Positions 1 to 7,367 of a stretch of DNA of 8,200 nucleotides are shown here, one piece after another; within the stretch, counting starts at the first letter, position 1, and every line of letters starts with the position of its first letter. Made by a program: the position numbers and the translations under genes. The notes under the pieces are model-generated. The model was not told where the DNA came from. It saw only the letters and a program-made list of their open reading frames with translations, and searched no databases. Where the stretch lies: assembly GCA_020850915.1 (NCBI GenBank), contig JADZDV010000297.1:1-8200 (forward strand). Reading direction: 5' to 3'. Source of the DNA: Chloroflexota bacterium. GTDB lineage: Bacteria > Chloroflexota > UBA6077 > JADZDV01.

Positions 1-2
1 CC

Positions 3-839
3 AAGGCCGCGACCTATCGCCGCGTCCTTCGCTGCTTCGCCGAGGCCGCCAAGCGCCGCCTGCCCCGCCTCGAGCGGGTCGAGGTGCCCTATGAAGGCAC
101 CAACCTGGCCGCCTACTTCCTGCCGCCGGACGGCCCCGGGCCCAGCCGCGCAATGGTCTTCTTCGACGGTCTGGACGTCTGCAAAGAGATCATTACGCTG
201 ATCGGCGCCATCGAGTTGAGCCGGCGGGGCGTCGCAACGCTGATCGTAGACGGTCCAGGCCAGGGAGAGTCGCTACGCCTGCGGAACATTCCCAGCCGGT
301 ACGACTACGAGGTGCCCGCCGCCGCCGCGCTGGATTACCTCGAGAGGCGCCCCGATGTGGACGACCACCGGATCGGGATCATGGCCTTCAGCCTGGGCGG
401 CTACTACGCCCCACGTGCCGCCGCCTTCGAGAAGCGCTTCAAGCTCTGCGTCGCCTGGGGCGCCCACTTCGACTACCACGAGCTCTGGGTCAAGCGACGG
501 AAGCTGATGGAAGCTGGTGGCACCAGGGCTTCGGCACCGCTCTTCCAGCTCGCCTGGGTCCTCGGCGTCCAGACGCTGGACGAGGCGATGGAGAAGGTCA
601 AGCGGTTCAACCTGACGGGCGTGGCGGAGAAGATCACCTGCCCGCTACTCGTGGCGCACGGCGCGAACGACGGCATCGTGCCCGAGGAAGTGGCCCACCG
701 CCTTTACGAGGCGGCCGGCTCACGGGAGAAAGAGCTGAAGATCTTCACAGCCGAAGAGGGCGGCAGCGAGCACTGCATGGAGGACAACCTCCAGGTCGGC
801 TCGAGCTACGTCGCCGACTGGATCGCCGACCGCCTCTAA
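3..839 (+). CDS. Alpha/beta hydrolase, DHPON hydrolase/FrsA-like group (5' end outside window)
   Basis: The reading frame is open from the left edge, so the true start lies upstream. The GTG at 84 is internal: the 27 residues before it (KAATYRR... to ...RLERVEV) fit the helical cap that precedes the core in 2,6-dihydropseudooxynicotine hydrolase-type enzymes. Of the 278 visible residues, the core shows a DGPGQGES segment and a nucleophile elbow FSLGG with Ser at codon 390-392. The probable acid Asp is in HGANDGIVP (codon 669-671), and the His is in GGSEHC (codon 771-773), so the triad looks intact. Members of this family hydrolyse C-C or ester bonds of small organic substrates; the substrate cannot be told here. 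There is no visible signal peptide, but the N-terminus is missing. The gene converges on the carboxylase unit and shows no link to it. The family call is firm; the exact reaction is unknown. Confidence 0.85.
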   Translation, partial: KAATYRRVLRCFAEAAKRRLPRLERVEVPYEGTNLAAYFLPPDGPGPSRAMVFFDGLDVCKEIITLIGAIELSRRGVATLIVDGPGQGESLRLRNIPSRYDYEVPAAAALDYLERRPDVDDHRIGIMAFSLGGYYAPRAAAFEKRFKLCVAWGAHFDYHELWVKRRKLMEAGGTRASAPLFQLAWVLGVQTLDEAMEKVKRFNLTGVAEKITCPLLVAHGANDGIVPEEVAHRLYEAAGSREKELKIFTAEEGGSEHCMEDNLQVGSSYVADWIADRL

Positions 840-1136
840 CGCAAGAGCGCCCGACGCGACCGGTAGGGGCGGACACGCGTGTCCGCCCACCAACTGTGGG
901 CTGGTCCGGTACCTCAAGGGCAATCGTCCTCCGGGTGCGGCGGCCACGGGGGGCCTCCCCCACCGGTCCGTCGACGTCCGGCGCGGAACCTCCGCCTGGA
1001 GCACCTTGCTGGTCAGCGGCCGGCCCAGGCTCGCCCCGATGAACAGGGACGCCTCCACTACTCCCACGAGCGACACGCCCGTCTCTCGGACTGACCCCCA
1101 CCGCGCGCACTCGCTCTGGCAGCCCGTTTCACACCC
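840..1136. other. Convergent intergenic gap, no convincing gene
   Basis: This 297-bp gap separates the 3' ends of the hydrolase (plus) and the biotin carboxylase gene (minus). Short frames cross it on both strands, but their translations are Arg/Pro/Gly-rich, have no recognisable domain and run into neighbouring genes in the wrong frame. It holds the palindrome at 867-888 and a small G/C stem (GGGGG at 949-953, loop CCT, CCCCC at 957-961). Neither is followed by a T-run, so a classical intrinsic terminator is not visible for either gene. Confidence 0.6.
867..888. repeat. 22-bp perfect palindrome, possible REP-like element or terminator hairpin
   Basis: The half-site GGGCGGACACG is followed directly by its exact reverse complement, centred on ACGCGT, 27 nt after the hydrolase stop. 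As RNA it could form a stem of about 9 bp with a 4-nt loop. It sits between convergent genes, a usual place for bidirectional terminators and dispersed intergenic palindromes. The flanking GTAGG before it resembles the edge of dispersed GTAGGGGC-type palindromes I know from several high-GC bacteria. No second copy occurs in this window, so repeat status is inferred. A dyad operator is less likely at this 3' location. Confidence 0.5.
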
Positions 1137-3098
1137 TTATGTCGCCTCCAGCTCCAGCAGCGTCGCTCCCAGCTCCACGTGTTCCCCCTCCGCTGCGTGG
1201 ACCGCGCTCACCAGGGCGTCCCGCGGCGCCAGCAGACGGTGCTCGATCTTCATCGCCTCCAGCACCGCGAGAAGCTGCCCGCGCGCCACTCGTTCACTCA
1301 CCTTGACGGCCATCCGCACCACCCGGCCCGGCATCGGCGCCTCTACCCGCTCCGAGCCTTCGACCGTCTGCGCCCCAGCCGTCCAGGGCTCCAGCAGCGT
1401 CCCTGGCTCGATCCCCCACACCTCGCCCGCGATCGGCACCAGCCAGCGACCGTCCTGCTCGATCACCCGCGGCGCCACCGTCTCACCCCCGCCGCTGACC
1501 GAGACTACCCCCCCGGGCCCCGTCACGGACGCCAGCCAGCGCTCCGCGCCGACAGCGATCTCCCAGCCCGCCTCGCCGCGCGCCAGCGCCGCTTCGGCCC
1601 GCGCTCGGCCGCATCGCAGCGCGAGCCGCAAGCGTTGTCCGGCTGGACGCCAGCCGACGAGCTCAGTCCAGGGGTTTCCGGAACCGCGGCGGCGGTCCTC
1701 GACGATCGCCACGGCCGCCGCCGCCCAGGCGACCCCCGGTGGCTCGGCCGTCCGCGGCTCGAACTCGAACGTCGTGAGAAAGTCCGTCCTCGCCCGGCCG
1801 GCGACGAACAGAGGATCTCGGCTCACCTGGCGCAGCAGTTGAAGGTTGGTCGCCACGCCGACGATCCGCGTCTCGTCCAGCGCGCGACGAGCGGTGGCAA
1901 GCGCCGCGTCCCGGTCCTGCCCGTAGACGATGAGCTTCCCGAGCAGCGAATCGTAGAACGTGCTCACCACGTCGCCTCGCTCGTACCCCGCGTCCAGCCG
2001 CACCCCGGGCCCCGCTGGCCACTCCACCAGCTCCAGCCGGCCGGACGACGGCAGGAAGGCCAGCGCCGGGGCCTCCGCCACCACCCGTAGCTCGATAGCG
2101 TGGCCTCGGGGTGTCACCTGCTCCTGAGTGAACGGCAGCGGCTCGCCTGCCGCCAGGCGGATCTGCAAGCAGGCAAGGTCCAGCCCGGTGACCAGCTCTG
2201 TCACCGGGTGCTCGACTTGAAGCCGCGCATTCATCTCCAGGAAGAAGTACTGGCCCGTTTCGTCTACCAGAAACTCCGCCGTGCCGGCGCTCTCATAGCC
2301 CGCGGCTCGCGCTAGAGCGACGGCGACGCTCCCCATCGCTCTACGCAGCGTCTCGTCGATTCGGGGCGCTGGCGCCTCCTCGACCAGCTTCTGGTGCCGG
2401 CGCTGGATCGAGCAGTCCCGCTCGCCGAGAGAGACGATGCTCCCGTGGCGATCGCCCATCAGCTGGATCTCCAGGTGCCTCGGTCGCTCTATCAGCCGCT
2501 CCAGGATGACCCGCCCGTCGCCAAACGCCGCCAGCGCCTCGCGCCGCGCGCTCGCGAGCTGCTCCTCCAGCTCATCGATCGTCCGGACCGGCCGCATGCC
2601 GCGCCCGCCCCCGCCCGCCGCCGCCTTGATCAGCAGCGGGAAGCCGGTCTCCAGTGCACGCTCGCACAGAAACGCAAGATCCTGACGCTCGCCATCGTAA
2701 CCGGGCGAGACTGGCACGCCGATGCTTCGCGCGAGCGTTCTGGCCGCGGCCTTGTCGCCGAGGGTTCGCATCGCCGCTGGCGGCGGGCCGATCCACCCGA
2801 TCCCCCGCGCCTCACACGCCTCCGCGAAGGTCGGGTCCTCCGCCAGGAAGCCGTAGCCTGGATGCACCGCCTCCGCGCCTGTGTGCGCGGCCGCGTGCAG
2901 CAGCGCGGGGATCGAGAGATAGCTCTCAGCAGGCGGTGGCGGACCGATCCGGACGGCCACGTCGGCGTGCCGGACGTGCATGGCGCTAGCGTCGGCATCG
3001 GAGTAGACGGCCACGGCCCGCGCGCCAAGCTCGTGGCAAGCGCGGATGAGACGTACGGCGATCTCGCCCCGGTTCGCAATGAGAACCGTCCGGAACAC
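1137..3098 (-). CDS. mccA: Acyl-CoA carboxylase alpha subunit (biotin carboxylase + biotin carrier), probably 3-methylcrotonyl-CoA carboxylase
   Basis: This subunit carries out ATP- and bicarbonate-dependent carboxylation of its own biotin, which then serves the beta subunit encoded just upstream. I chose the GTG at 3098 (653 aa) because FRTVLIANRGEIAVR is the normal biotin carboxylase N-terminus. The frame stays open further upstream, but only inside the neighbouring gene. Residues 1-445 are the biotin carboxylase: VHPGYGFLAED (78-88), ATP-grasp glycine loop GGGGRGMR (162-169), RDCSIQRRHQK with Lys237, and EMNARLQVEHPVTE carrying Glu288, Asn290, Arg292 and Glu296. Arg338 of the ELR motif is kept, but the usual AEDP reads AEAP (341-344). 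A linker (450-575) corresponds to the alpha/beta contact region. The C-terminal carrier domain has EAMKIEH with biotinyl Lys617, Ile replacing the commoner Met after the Lys. Propionyl- or geranyl-CoA carboxylase alpha subunits are the alternatives; the partner subunit argues for MCC. Confidence 0.88.
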   Translation of the reverse strand: MFRTVLIANRGEIAVRLIRACHELGARAVAVYSDADASAMHVRHADVAVRIGPPPPAESYLSIPALLHAAAHTGAEAVHPGYGFLAEDPTFAEACEARGIGWIGPPPAAMRTLGDKAAARTLARSIGVPVSPGYDGERQDLAFLCERALETGFPLLIKAAAGGGGRGMRPVRTIDELEEQLASARREALAAFGDGRVILERLIERPRHLEIQLMGDRHGSIVSLGERDCSIQRRHQKLVEEAPAPRIDETLRRAMGSVAVALARAAGYESAGTAEFLVDETGQYFFLEMNARLQVEHPVTELVTGLDLACLQIRLAAGEPLPFTQEQVTPRGHAIELRVVAEAPALAFLPSSGRLELVEWPAGPGVRLDAGYERGDVVSTFYDSLLGKLIVYGQDRDAALATARRALDETRIVGVATNLQLLRQVSRDPLFVAGRARTDFLTTFEFEPRTAEPPGVAWAAAAVAIVEDRRRGSGNPWTELVGWRPAGQRLRLALRCGRARAEAALARGEAGWEIAVGAERWLASVTGPGGVVSVSGGGETVAPRVIEQDGRWLVPIAGEVWGIEPGTLLEPWTAGAQTVEGSERVEAPMPGRVVRMAVKVSERVARGQLLAVLEAMKIEHRLLAPRDALVSAVHAAEGEHVELGATLLELEAT

Positions 3099-3103
3099 CG
3101 CCG

Positions 3104-4705
3104 CTACATCCGGAAGACGCCGAACCGCGTGGCCGGGACCGGCGCCTTCAGCGCCGCCGCGATACCCAACCCCAGAACGTCGCGCGTGTCGACGGGGTCC
3201 AGGATCCCATCGTCCCACAGTCGGGCCGTGCTGTAGTACGGGCTGCCCTCCCGCTCGTACTTCTCACGGATCGGCGTGGTGATGGCTTCGCGCTCCTCGT
3301 CAGTCATCGGGCGACCCTGCTTCGCCAGCGCCTCCTCGCGCACGGTTAGCAGCACGCTTGCGGCCTGCTCGCCGCCCATGACCGAGATCCGCGCGTTCGG
3401 CCACATCCAGAGCTGGCGCGGGCCGTACGCCCGACCGCACATGCCGTAGTTCCCCGCCCCGAACGAGCCGCCCACGACGACGGTGAACTTCGGCACGGCC
3501 GCGTTGGCGACGGCCATCACCAGCTTGGCCCCGTCACGCGCGATCCCGCCCTGCTCGTATGCCCTGCCCACCATGAAGCCGGTGATGTTCTGGAGAAAGA
3601 GGAGCGGGATTCCTCGCTGGCAGCACAGCTCGATAAAATGGGCGCCCTTCTGGGCGCTCTCGGCGAACAGGACGCCGTTGTTCGCCACGATCCCAATCGG
3701 GAAGCCGTGGAGACGCGCGAAGCCGCAGACGAGCGTCGGTCCGTAGCGCGCCTTGAACTCGTCCAACTCTGAGCGATCGACGATCCGGGCGATGACCTCC
3801 CGGATGTCGAACTGCTGGCGCAGGTCTGGCGGCAGGATGCCGTACAGCTCCTGGGGATCGTAGGCCGGCGGCTCGACAGGCTGGATGGGCCAGGGCGTTT
3901 CTCGAGCCGCCGGCAGGTGGGACACCACCCGGCGAGCGATCTCCAGCGCGTGCGCGTCGTTCTCTGCGAGGTGGTCGGCGACGCCTGACAACCGGGTGTG
4001 GATGTCTGCACCACCCAGCTCCTCGGCCGTGACGTCCTCGCCGGTCGCCGCCTTCACCAGCGGCGGGCCACCGATGAAGATCGTCCCGGTGCCACGGACG
4101 ATGATCGTCTCGTCGCTCATCGCCGGGACGTACGCGCCCCCGGCCGTGCAGGAGCCCATCACGACCGCTACCTGCGGGATGCCCATGGCGGACATCTGGG
4201 CCTGGTTGTAGAAGATCCGCCCGAAATGGTCTCGATCGGGGAACACCTCGTCCTGGAGCGGCAGGAAGGCGCCGCCGGAATCGACCAGGTACACGCAGGG
4301 AAGGCGATTCTGCTGCGCGATCTCCTGGAGCCGCAGATGCTTCTTGACGGTGATCGGGAAGTAGGTGCCCCCCTTCACCGTCGCGTCGTTGGCCACCACG
4401 GCGACTTCGCACCCGCTGACCCGGCCGATGCCCGTCACGATGCCGGCTGAGGGTGCCTCCCCGTCGTACATCTCCCAGGCAGCGAGGGCGCTCAGCTCCA
4501 TGAACGGACTCCCGGAGTCCAGCAAGCGGTCCACTCGGTCCCTGGCCAGCAGCTTCCCACGCGCCAGGTGCCTCGCCACGGCGTCCGGCCCACCGCCCGC
4601 CTGGACCTGCCGCAACCGCCCTCGAAGCTCCTCGACGAGCGCCCGGTTGTGGCGCGCGTTCTCCCGGAACACCTCCGACCGCGCGTCGACTCGGCTCTCG
4701 ATCAA
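3104..4705 (-). CDS. mccB: Acyl-CoA carboxylase carboxyltransferase (beta) subunit, 3-methylcrotonyl-CoA carboxylase type
   Basis: The enzyme transfers CO2 from carboxybiotin to an acyl-CoA, most likely 3-methylcrotonyl-CoA in leucine/isovalerate breakdown. The 533-aa length matches MCC beta. The N-terminal half has [15 protein letters not shown] (111-125), [20 protein letters not shown] (140-159) and the first oxyanion loop [13 protein letters not shown] (184-196). The C-terminal half has QNITGFMVG (372-380), the second loop [18 protein letters not shown] (412-429) and the ending [14 protein letters not shown] (491-504). GGAYVPA and STARLWDDG are features I associate with MCC rather than propionyl-CoA carboxylase. 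The start is TTG at 4705: GGAG at 4716-4713 lies 7 nt away, and ESRVDARS follows as in homologues. The TTG overlaps the TGA of the preceding gene (TTGA, 4705-4702), suggesting translational coupling. Geranyl-CoA carboxylase beta is the main alternative. Confidence 0.92.
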   Translation of the reverse strand: MIESRVDARSEVFRENARHNRALVEELRGRLRQVQAGGGPDAVARHLARGKLLARDRVDRLLDSGSPFMELSALAAWEMYDGEAPSAGIVTGIGRVSGCEVAVVANDATVKGGTYFPITVKKHLRLQEIAQQNRLPCVYLVDSGGAFLPLQDEVFPDRDHFGRIFYNQAQMSAMGIPQVAVVMGSCTAGGAYVPAMSDETIIVRGTGTIFIGGPPLVKAATGEDVTAEELGGADIHTRLSGVADHLAENDAHALEIARRVVSHLPAARETPWPIQPVEPPAYDPQELYGILPPDLRQQFDIREVIARIVDRSELDEFKARYGPTLVCGFARLHGFPIGIVANNGVLFAESAQKGAHFIELCCQRGIPLLFLQNITGFMVGRAYEQGGIARDGAKLVMAVANAAVPKFTVVVGGSFGAGNYGMCGRAYGPRQLWMWPNARISVMGGEQAASVLLTVREEALAKQGRPMTDEEREAITTPIREKYEREGSPYYSTARLWDDGILDPVDTRDVLGLGIAAALKAPVPATRFGVFRM

Positions 4706-4716
4706 CGATCCGCTCC
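4702..4716 (-). promoter_or_regulatory. Coupled stop/start TTGA with ribosome binding site for the carboxyltransferase gene
   Basis: Read on the minus strand, GGAG (4716-4713) precedes TTG (4705-4703) by 7 nt. The TGA stop of the upstream gene is 4704-4702. This is the TTG version of the common ATGA coupling junction and decides the carboxyltransferase start. Confidence 0.7.
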
Positions 4717-5163
4717 GTCGTTCGTCGTGTTCGCGTCCTCTGGACCCTCACGTTCACTCGTGTCCAGCCGCTGAAACGCCACCCGCAGCAGGCTGTCGCC
4801 GAGCTCCAGCACCAGGTGGTGAAAGCGGTGGCGCAGCTCGGGCAACTGAGCCTGGATGTGCGGGGAGGGATCGTCCAGCCACCAGCCGCCGACCACCAGC
4901 ACCTCGTCGCTGGCGGCCTGGCGGTGCCAGGTGACCTCCAGACAGTCGAGGAACCGGATCGTCCGCCCATCGGCGAGGTCAATCTCGAAGTCCTTCATCC
5001 CCGGCGTGAAGCCGGCCTCCACCAACGCCGCGCCGGCCAGCCCGGCGGCGTCCAGCAGGCCCTCTAGCTCGTCCACACCAACCTCACACAGCCCCCCTCG
5101 TGCCACCCGGATTTCACCCGGCCGTGCGATGGCCGGCCTTCGCTGGGGCGGATGCACCGCCAT
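4702..5163 (-). CDS. Hypothetical protein, first gene of the carboxylase unit
   Basis: I do not recognise this 153-aa protein. It appears soluble, with no signal peptide or membrane span. Residues ~28-48 look helical ([20 protein letters not shown]). A beta-rich stretch follows ([23 protein letters not shown], split around ~58-80, then [14 protein letters not shown]), then a helix with [23 protein letters not shown]. The last ~20 residues are polar and acidic and probably disordered. ATG at 5163 has GGAG touching it, with GGAA 5 nt upstream. The GTG at 5157 lies exactly 6 nt from that GGAG and may be the real start (151 aa). Its TGA stop overlaps the TTG start of the carboxyltransferase gene, which supports it as a real, co-translated gene. 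It could be an accessory or regulatory factor for the carboxylase, but nothing in the sequence proves this. Confidence 0.7.
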   Translation of the reverse strand: MAVHPPQRRPAIARPGEIRVARGGLCEVGVDELEGLLDAAGLAGAALVEAGFTPGMKDFEIDLADGRTIRFLDCLEVTWHRQAASDEVLVVGGWWLDDPSPHIQAQLPELRHRFHHLVLELGDSLLRVAFQRLDTSEREGPEDANTTNDGADR

Positions 5164-5186
5164 CTCCGTTCCGGTGAACGTAACAT

Positions 5187-5223
5187 TTCACGCCGCACCC
5201 TCGGCGCTGCGATAATCGAGGCA
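5187..5223 (+). promoter_or_regulatory. Candidate extended -10 promoter for the 70-aa gene, possibly leaderless
   Basis: TGCGATAAT at 5208-5216 fits an extended -10 box (TGnTATAAT with one mismatch). TTCACG at 5187-5192 is a weak -35 (4 of 6) with an 18-bp spacer. A start 7 nt past the -10 falls on position 5223, the A of the ATG. The only purine-rich stretch, GAGG at 5218-5221, is 1 nt from the ATG, too close for a normal ribosome binding site, which agrees with a leaderless message. The opposite-strand promoter for the carboxylase unit must also lie in or near this 59-bp gap, but I see no clear box for it. Confidence 0.4.
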
Positions 5224-5435
5224 TGATCGATGACTCGCATCACAACGACACCGCGCCGACCGAGAGCGGCTGCGCGGTGGACTGGAGCTGGCTCGCCGGC
5301 CGGGTGGTCGCCTCGGCGCGGTCCGACCTCCAGTCCATGACCCTTGTCTTCTCCGACGGCGAGGCCCTGACCATCCGAGCCGCGATCTACCGGGACCAGC
5401 CCTTCCTGGCGTTCGATCCCTGGAAGGCGCGGTAG
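5223..5435 (+). CDS. Small hypothetical protein, 70 aa
   Basis: I do not recognise a named family. The protein looks soluble: a polar N-terminus (MIDDSHHNDTAPTESG), then VDWSWLAGRVVASARSDLQ and a beta-rich half MTLVFSDGEALTIRAAIYRD followed by QPFLAFDPWKAR. That half reads like two or three strands with a DG turn. No Cys pair, helix-turn-helix or membrane span is visible. ATG at 5223 lacks a well-placed ribosome binding site; see the promoter entry. GTG at 5277, before the VDWSW block, is a possible shorter start. The GH15 gene starts 58 nt after its stop, on the same strand, so the two may be co-transcribed. Even spacing of hydrophobic residues and a sensible position between a promoter and a real gene favour it being genuine. 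Confidence 0.55.
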   Translation: MIDDSHHNDTAPTESGCAVDWSWLAGRVVASARSDLQSMTLVFSDGEALTIRAAIYRDQPFLAFDPWKAR

Positions 5436-5493
5436 CGGGCCGCGTGGCGGGCGCGCACGAGTCGGCCATCAGGTCACGGGGCGGTTGTCCACG

Positions 5494-7335
5494 ATGAGCC
5501 GCCCGTTCGACTACGGGTATCCACCAATCCAGGACCACGGGGTCATCGGCGACCTGCACACCGCGGCTCTGGTGGCGATCGACGGCACGATCGACTGGCT
5601 CTGCATGCCGCGCTTCGATTCGCCCTCCATCTTCGCGTCGATCCTGGACCGCAAGAAAGGTGGCTACTTCCGACTGCGCGCCGCCTCGGATCGGGCGAGC
5701 TGCCGCCAGCTCTACGTTCCCGAGACGAACGTCCTGGTCACCCGCTTCCTGACGGCAGACGGCGTCGGCGAGATTCAGGACTGCATGCCGATCGAGAGCG
5801 ACCGCCACGGCCTGACGGCGCAGGTCCACCAGCTCGTGCGGACGGTGACGTCGGTCCGGGGGACCGTCGTGTTCGACCTGGAGTGCTGCCCGGCTTTCGA
5901 CTACGCTCGGGCTGGCTGCTCGGTGACCGAGATCCCAGACGGTCTGCTCTTCACCTCGGACGGCTCTGACGGAACGCGGCTCGCCTTGATCGGCACCGTG
6001 TCGCCACGGCTGGTCAACGGTGTGGCACGCGCGCGCTTCGTGCTCGATGAAGGCCAGTGGGCCGTCTTCGGGCTGCGCTACCTGGCAGACGGTGACGCGC
6101 CCCCGGTGCTCGGCCCACCCCAGGCCACGCGCGACGCCACCGAGCAGACGATCGATTACTGGCAGCGCTGGCTGCGCCGGTCCACCTACCGCGGCCGCTG
6201 GCGCGGGATCGTCGAGCGCTCGGCGCTGACCCTGAAGCTTCTGACCTACGTCCCGACCGGCGCCGTCATCGCCTCGCCCACGATGGGCCTGCCGGAGGAG
6301 ATCGGCGGCGAGCGGAACTGGGACTACCGCTACACCTGGCTCCGCGATGCGAGCTTCACCCTCTTCGCCCTGATGCGGATCGGTTTCATGGACGAGGCCG
6401 CTGGCTTCATGCATTGGCTCAGTGAGCGCTGCGCGGAGGCGGGGGACGAGGGCCTCCTCCAGATCATGTATGGGATCGACGGCCGGCATCGACTGGACGA
6501 GACAGTCCTGGCCCACCTCGAGGGCTACTCTGGCTCCAGGCCGGTGCGGCTCGGGAACGGCGCCTACACCCAGCTTCAGCTCGACATCTATGGCGAGGTG
6601 CTGGACGCGGTCTACCTCTACGACAAGTACGGCATGCCGATCAGCTACGATCTGTGGCAGCACCTGGTACGCGTCCTGGATCGCCTGTGCACCATCTGGC
6701 AACTGCCGGATGAGGGTATCTGGGAGGTGCGCGGTGGCCGCCAGCACTTCACCTACTCCAAGATGATGTGCTGGGTCGCGTTCGACCGTGCGCTCCGGAT
6801 GGCGAACAAGCGGGGCCTGCCGGCGCCGCGGGCCCGCTGGGAAGAGACGATGTCCGCCATCTACCAGCAGGTCATGAGCCACGGCTACGATCCGATCCGC
6901 CAAACCTTCGTCCAGTACTACGGCAGCGACTACCTCGACGCCGCCAACCTGCTCATGCCGATGGTCAAGTTCGTCTCCCCCACCGATCCGCGGATGCTGG
7001 GCACGCTGACCCAGATCCGCCACGGCCTTGTGAGCGACAGCCTGGTCTACCGCTATGCGCACGCCAACGCCGCGGCTGACGGCCTGACCGGCCGAGAGGG
7101 GACGTTCTCGATGTGCACCTTCTGGCTCGTCGAGGCGCTCTCGCGAGCTGGCGAGCTGCGCGAGGCGCGGCTGGTCTTCGAGAAGATGATGACCTACGCG
7201 AACCCGCTCGGGCTGTACTCCGAGCAGCTCGGCCCGTCCGCCGAGGCGCTCGGGAACTTTCCCCAGGCGTTCACTCACCTGGCGCTCATCAGTTCGGCGT
7301 ACAATCTCGACCGCATCCTGGACGCGCGCCTGTAG
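5494..7335 (+). CDS. Glycoside hydrolase family 15 protein (glucoamylase/trehalase-like)
   Basis: The protein is complete at 613 aa. I prefer ATG at 5494 over the TTG at 5485 because the G-rich GGGGCGG (5478-5484) abuts the TTG but is 9 nt from the ATG. Residues 1-230 form the N-terminal beta-sandwich typical of bacterial GH15 proteins (GVIGDLHTAALVAIDGTIDW, 16-35). Residues ~235-613 form the (alpha/alpha)6 barrel: GLPEEIGGERNWDYRYTWLR (265-284), SGSRPVRLGNGAYTQLQLD (346-364), GIWEVRGG with probable general acid Glu411, GREGTFSMCTFWLVEAL (533-549) and LYSEQ with probable general base Glu577. GH15 enzymes are inverting hydrolases that release glucose from alpha-glucans, dextran or trehalose; I cannot choose the substrate. 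No signal peptide is seen, so it is probably cytoplasmic, which mildly favours trehalose or internal oligosaccharides. Confidence 0.92.
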   Translation: MSRPFDYGYPPIQDHGVIGDLHTAALVAIDGTIDWLCMPRFDSPSIFASILDRKKGGYFRLRAASDRASCRQLYVPETNVLVTRFLTADGVGEIQDCMPIESDRHGLTAQVHQLVRTVTSVRGTVVFDLECCPAFDYARAGCSVTEIPDGLLFTSDGSDGTRLALIGTVSPRLVNGVARARFVLDEGQWAVFGLRYLADGDAPPVLGPPQATRDATEQTIDYWQRWLRRSTYRGRWRGIVERSALTLKLLTYVPTGAVIASPTMGLPEEIGGERNWDYRYTWLRDASFTLFALMRIGFMDEAAGFMHWLSERCAEAGDEGLLQIMYGIDGRHRLDETVLAHLEGYSGSRPVRLGNGAYTQLQLDIYGEVLDAVYLYDKYGMPISYDLWQHLVRVLDRLCTIWQLPDEGIWEVRGGRQHFTYSKMMCWVAFDRALRMANKRGLPAPRARWEETMSAIYQQVMSHGYDPIRQTFVQYYGSDYLDAANLLMPMVKFVSPTDPRMLGTLTQIRHGLVSDSLVYRYAHANAAADGLTGREGTFSMCTFWLVEALSRAGELREARLVFEKMMTYANPLGLYSEQLGPSAEALGNFPQAFTHLALISSAYNLDRILDARL

Positions 7336-7354
7336 GACGCGCAACCGGACAACT

Positions 7355-7367
7355 GGAGCTCTGCATC
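7355..7367 (+). promoter_or_regulatory. Ribosome binding site with candidate ATC start for the transporter
   Basis: GGAG at 7355-7358 lies 6 nt before ATC at 7365-7367, in frame with the transporter. No ATG, GTG or TTG occurs in this frame between the GH15 stop and the GTG at 7434, which is inside the first membrane segment. An ATT at 7371 (12 nt from GGAG) is a second non-standard option. Confidence 0.4.

Noticed and set aside
946..965. G/C hairpin GGGGG-CCT-CCCCC as a terminator
   Set aside because: Only 5 bp of stem, a 3-nt loop and no following T-run on either strand; not distinguishable from chance in GC-rich DNA.
720..1110. Short frames on both strands across the convergent gap, considered as small genes or a decayed transposase
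   Set aside because: Translations have no transposase motif or domain, run into flanking genes in wrong frames and cross the palindrome; no terminal repeats are visible.
3099..3218. 40-codon N-terminal extension of the biotin carboxylase from position 3218
   Set aside because: It overlaps the conserved end of the carboxyltransferase gene in another frame, and family proteins begin at the FRTVLIANRGEIAVR segment after GTG 3098.
1006..3236. Plus-strand frames (up to 303 codons) opposite the biotin carboxylase gene
   Set aside because: Shadows of a complete, motif-rich minus-strand gene.
3534..4982. 482-codon frame on the same strand as the carboxyltransferase gene
   Set aside because: It is a shifted frame of the carboxyltransferase and the 153-aa gene. 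It is Arg/Gly-rich with no domain, while the true frames give full family matches and coupled stop/start signals.
5164..5222. Minus-strand promoter for the carboxylase unit (ATTATC/GATTAT-like box near 5212-5217)
   Set aside because: The box matches only 4 of 6 positions and no -35 lies at an acceptable spacing, so I did not annotate it.
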